Below, one piece after another: positions 13,746-13,813 of a stretch of DNA of 13,813 bases. A program made the position numbers and the translations under genes. The notes under the pieces are model-generated. The model made no database searches. It had not been told where the DNA came from and saw only the letters and a list, made by a program, of their open reading frames with translations. Every line of letters starts with the position of its first letter. Positions within the stretch are counted from its first letter, which is position 1. Origin of the DNA: Ga0077527 sp050250695 (GTDB taxonomy: Bacteria; Pseudomonadota; Gammaproteobacteria; Burkholderiales; SG8-41); the NCBI GenBank assembly GCA_050250695.1, contig JBFWOE010000079.1, positions 1 through 13,813 on the forward strand. The letters run 5' to 3'.

Positions 13746-13813
13746 CGGTTGTGGCAGCGGGCTATGTTTTTATGTTTGACTGCCATTTGCAGCGCGTCCG
13801 AAAAAATGACTGC
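13746..13813. other. Upstream region of the histidine kinase, window edge
   Basis: The last 68 bases hold the leader of the kinase gene. On the minus strand an A-rich stretch (13764-13775) lies between more GC-rich parts, and a 4-base inverted repeat (CTGC ... GCAG) surrounds 13779-13791. No convincing -35/-10 pair or Shine-Dalgarno was found, so the promoter probably lies beyond the window or is not of the standard type. Confidence 0.3.

Overview
The window looks like a piece of chromosome from a GC-rich betaproteobacterium, most likely in or near Burkholderiales. This rests on high overall GC, a Bug/TctC-type periplasmic binding protein of the kind greatly expanded in that group, and the style of the HtrA and PAS-kinase genes. 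The genus cannot be told from the sequence alone. Almost every base is coding. All genes lie on the minus strand except the fragment at the left edge.

Layout, in minus-strand transcription order from right to left. (1) 11589-13745 is a membrane PAS/PAS histidine kinase with no adjacent response regulator and no ATG start. (2) 3953-11470 holds six closely spaced genes that look like one operon: a TcuA-like FAD-dependent tricarballylate/fumarate-type dehydrogenase, three consecutive MmgE/PrpD family genes, a Bug/TctC tripartite-tricarboxylate solute-binding protein, and a cupin-fold protein. Gaps are 3, 72, 7, 44 and 30 bases. A good promoter candidate (perfect TTGACA, 18-base spacer, TAAATT) sits in the 118-base gap before the flavoprotein. 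(3) 1765-3789 is a fused membrane/spermidine-synthase-like protein, followed after 65 bases by an HtrA/DegQ-type periplasmic serine protease (317-1699). (4) 2-310 on the plus strand is the 3' end of an MFS transporter gene interrupted by an in-frame TGA. It converges on the protease gene with 6 bases between the stop codons.

The most interesting unit is the six-gene cluster. The Bug protein would capture an organic acid in the periplasm. The TcuA-like flavoprotein would dehydrogenate a polycarboxylate. The MmgE/PrpD proteins belong to the fold of 2-methylcitrate dehydratase and cis-aconitate decarboxylase and could hydrate, dehydrate or decarboxylate the product. The cupin is of unknown role. 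Because cis-aconitate is the product of TcuA and a substrate type of the MmgE/PrpD fold, a polycarboxylate breakdown route is a reasonable inference, but the actual substrate is unknown. Neither TctA/TctB permease subunits, nor a TcuB partner, nor a dedicated regulator is visible here. No RNA genes, insertion sequences, CRISPR arrays, attachment sites or replication origins were seen.
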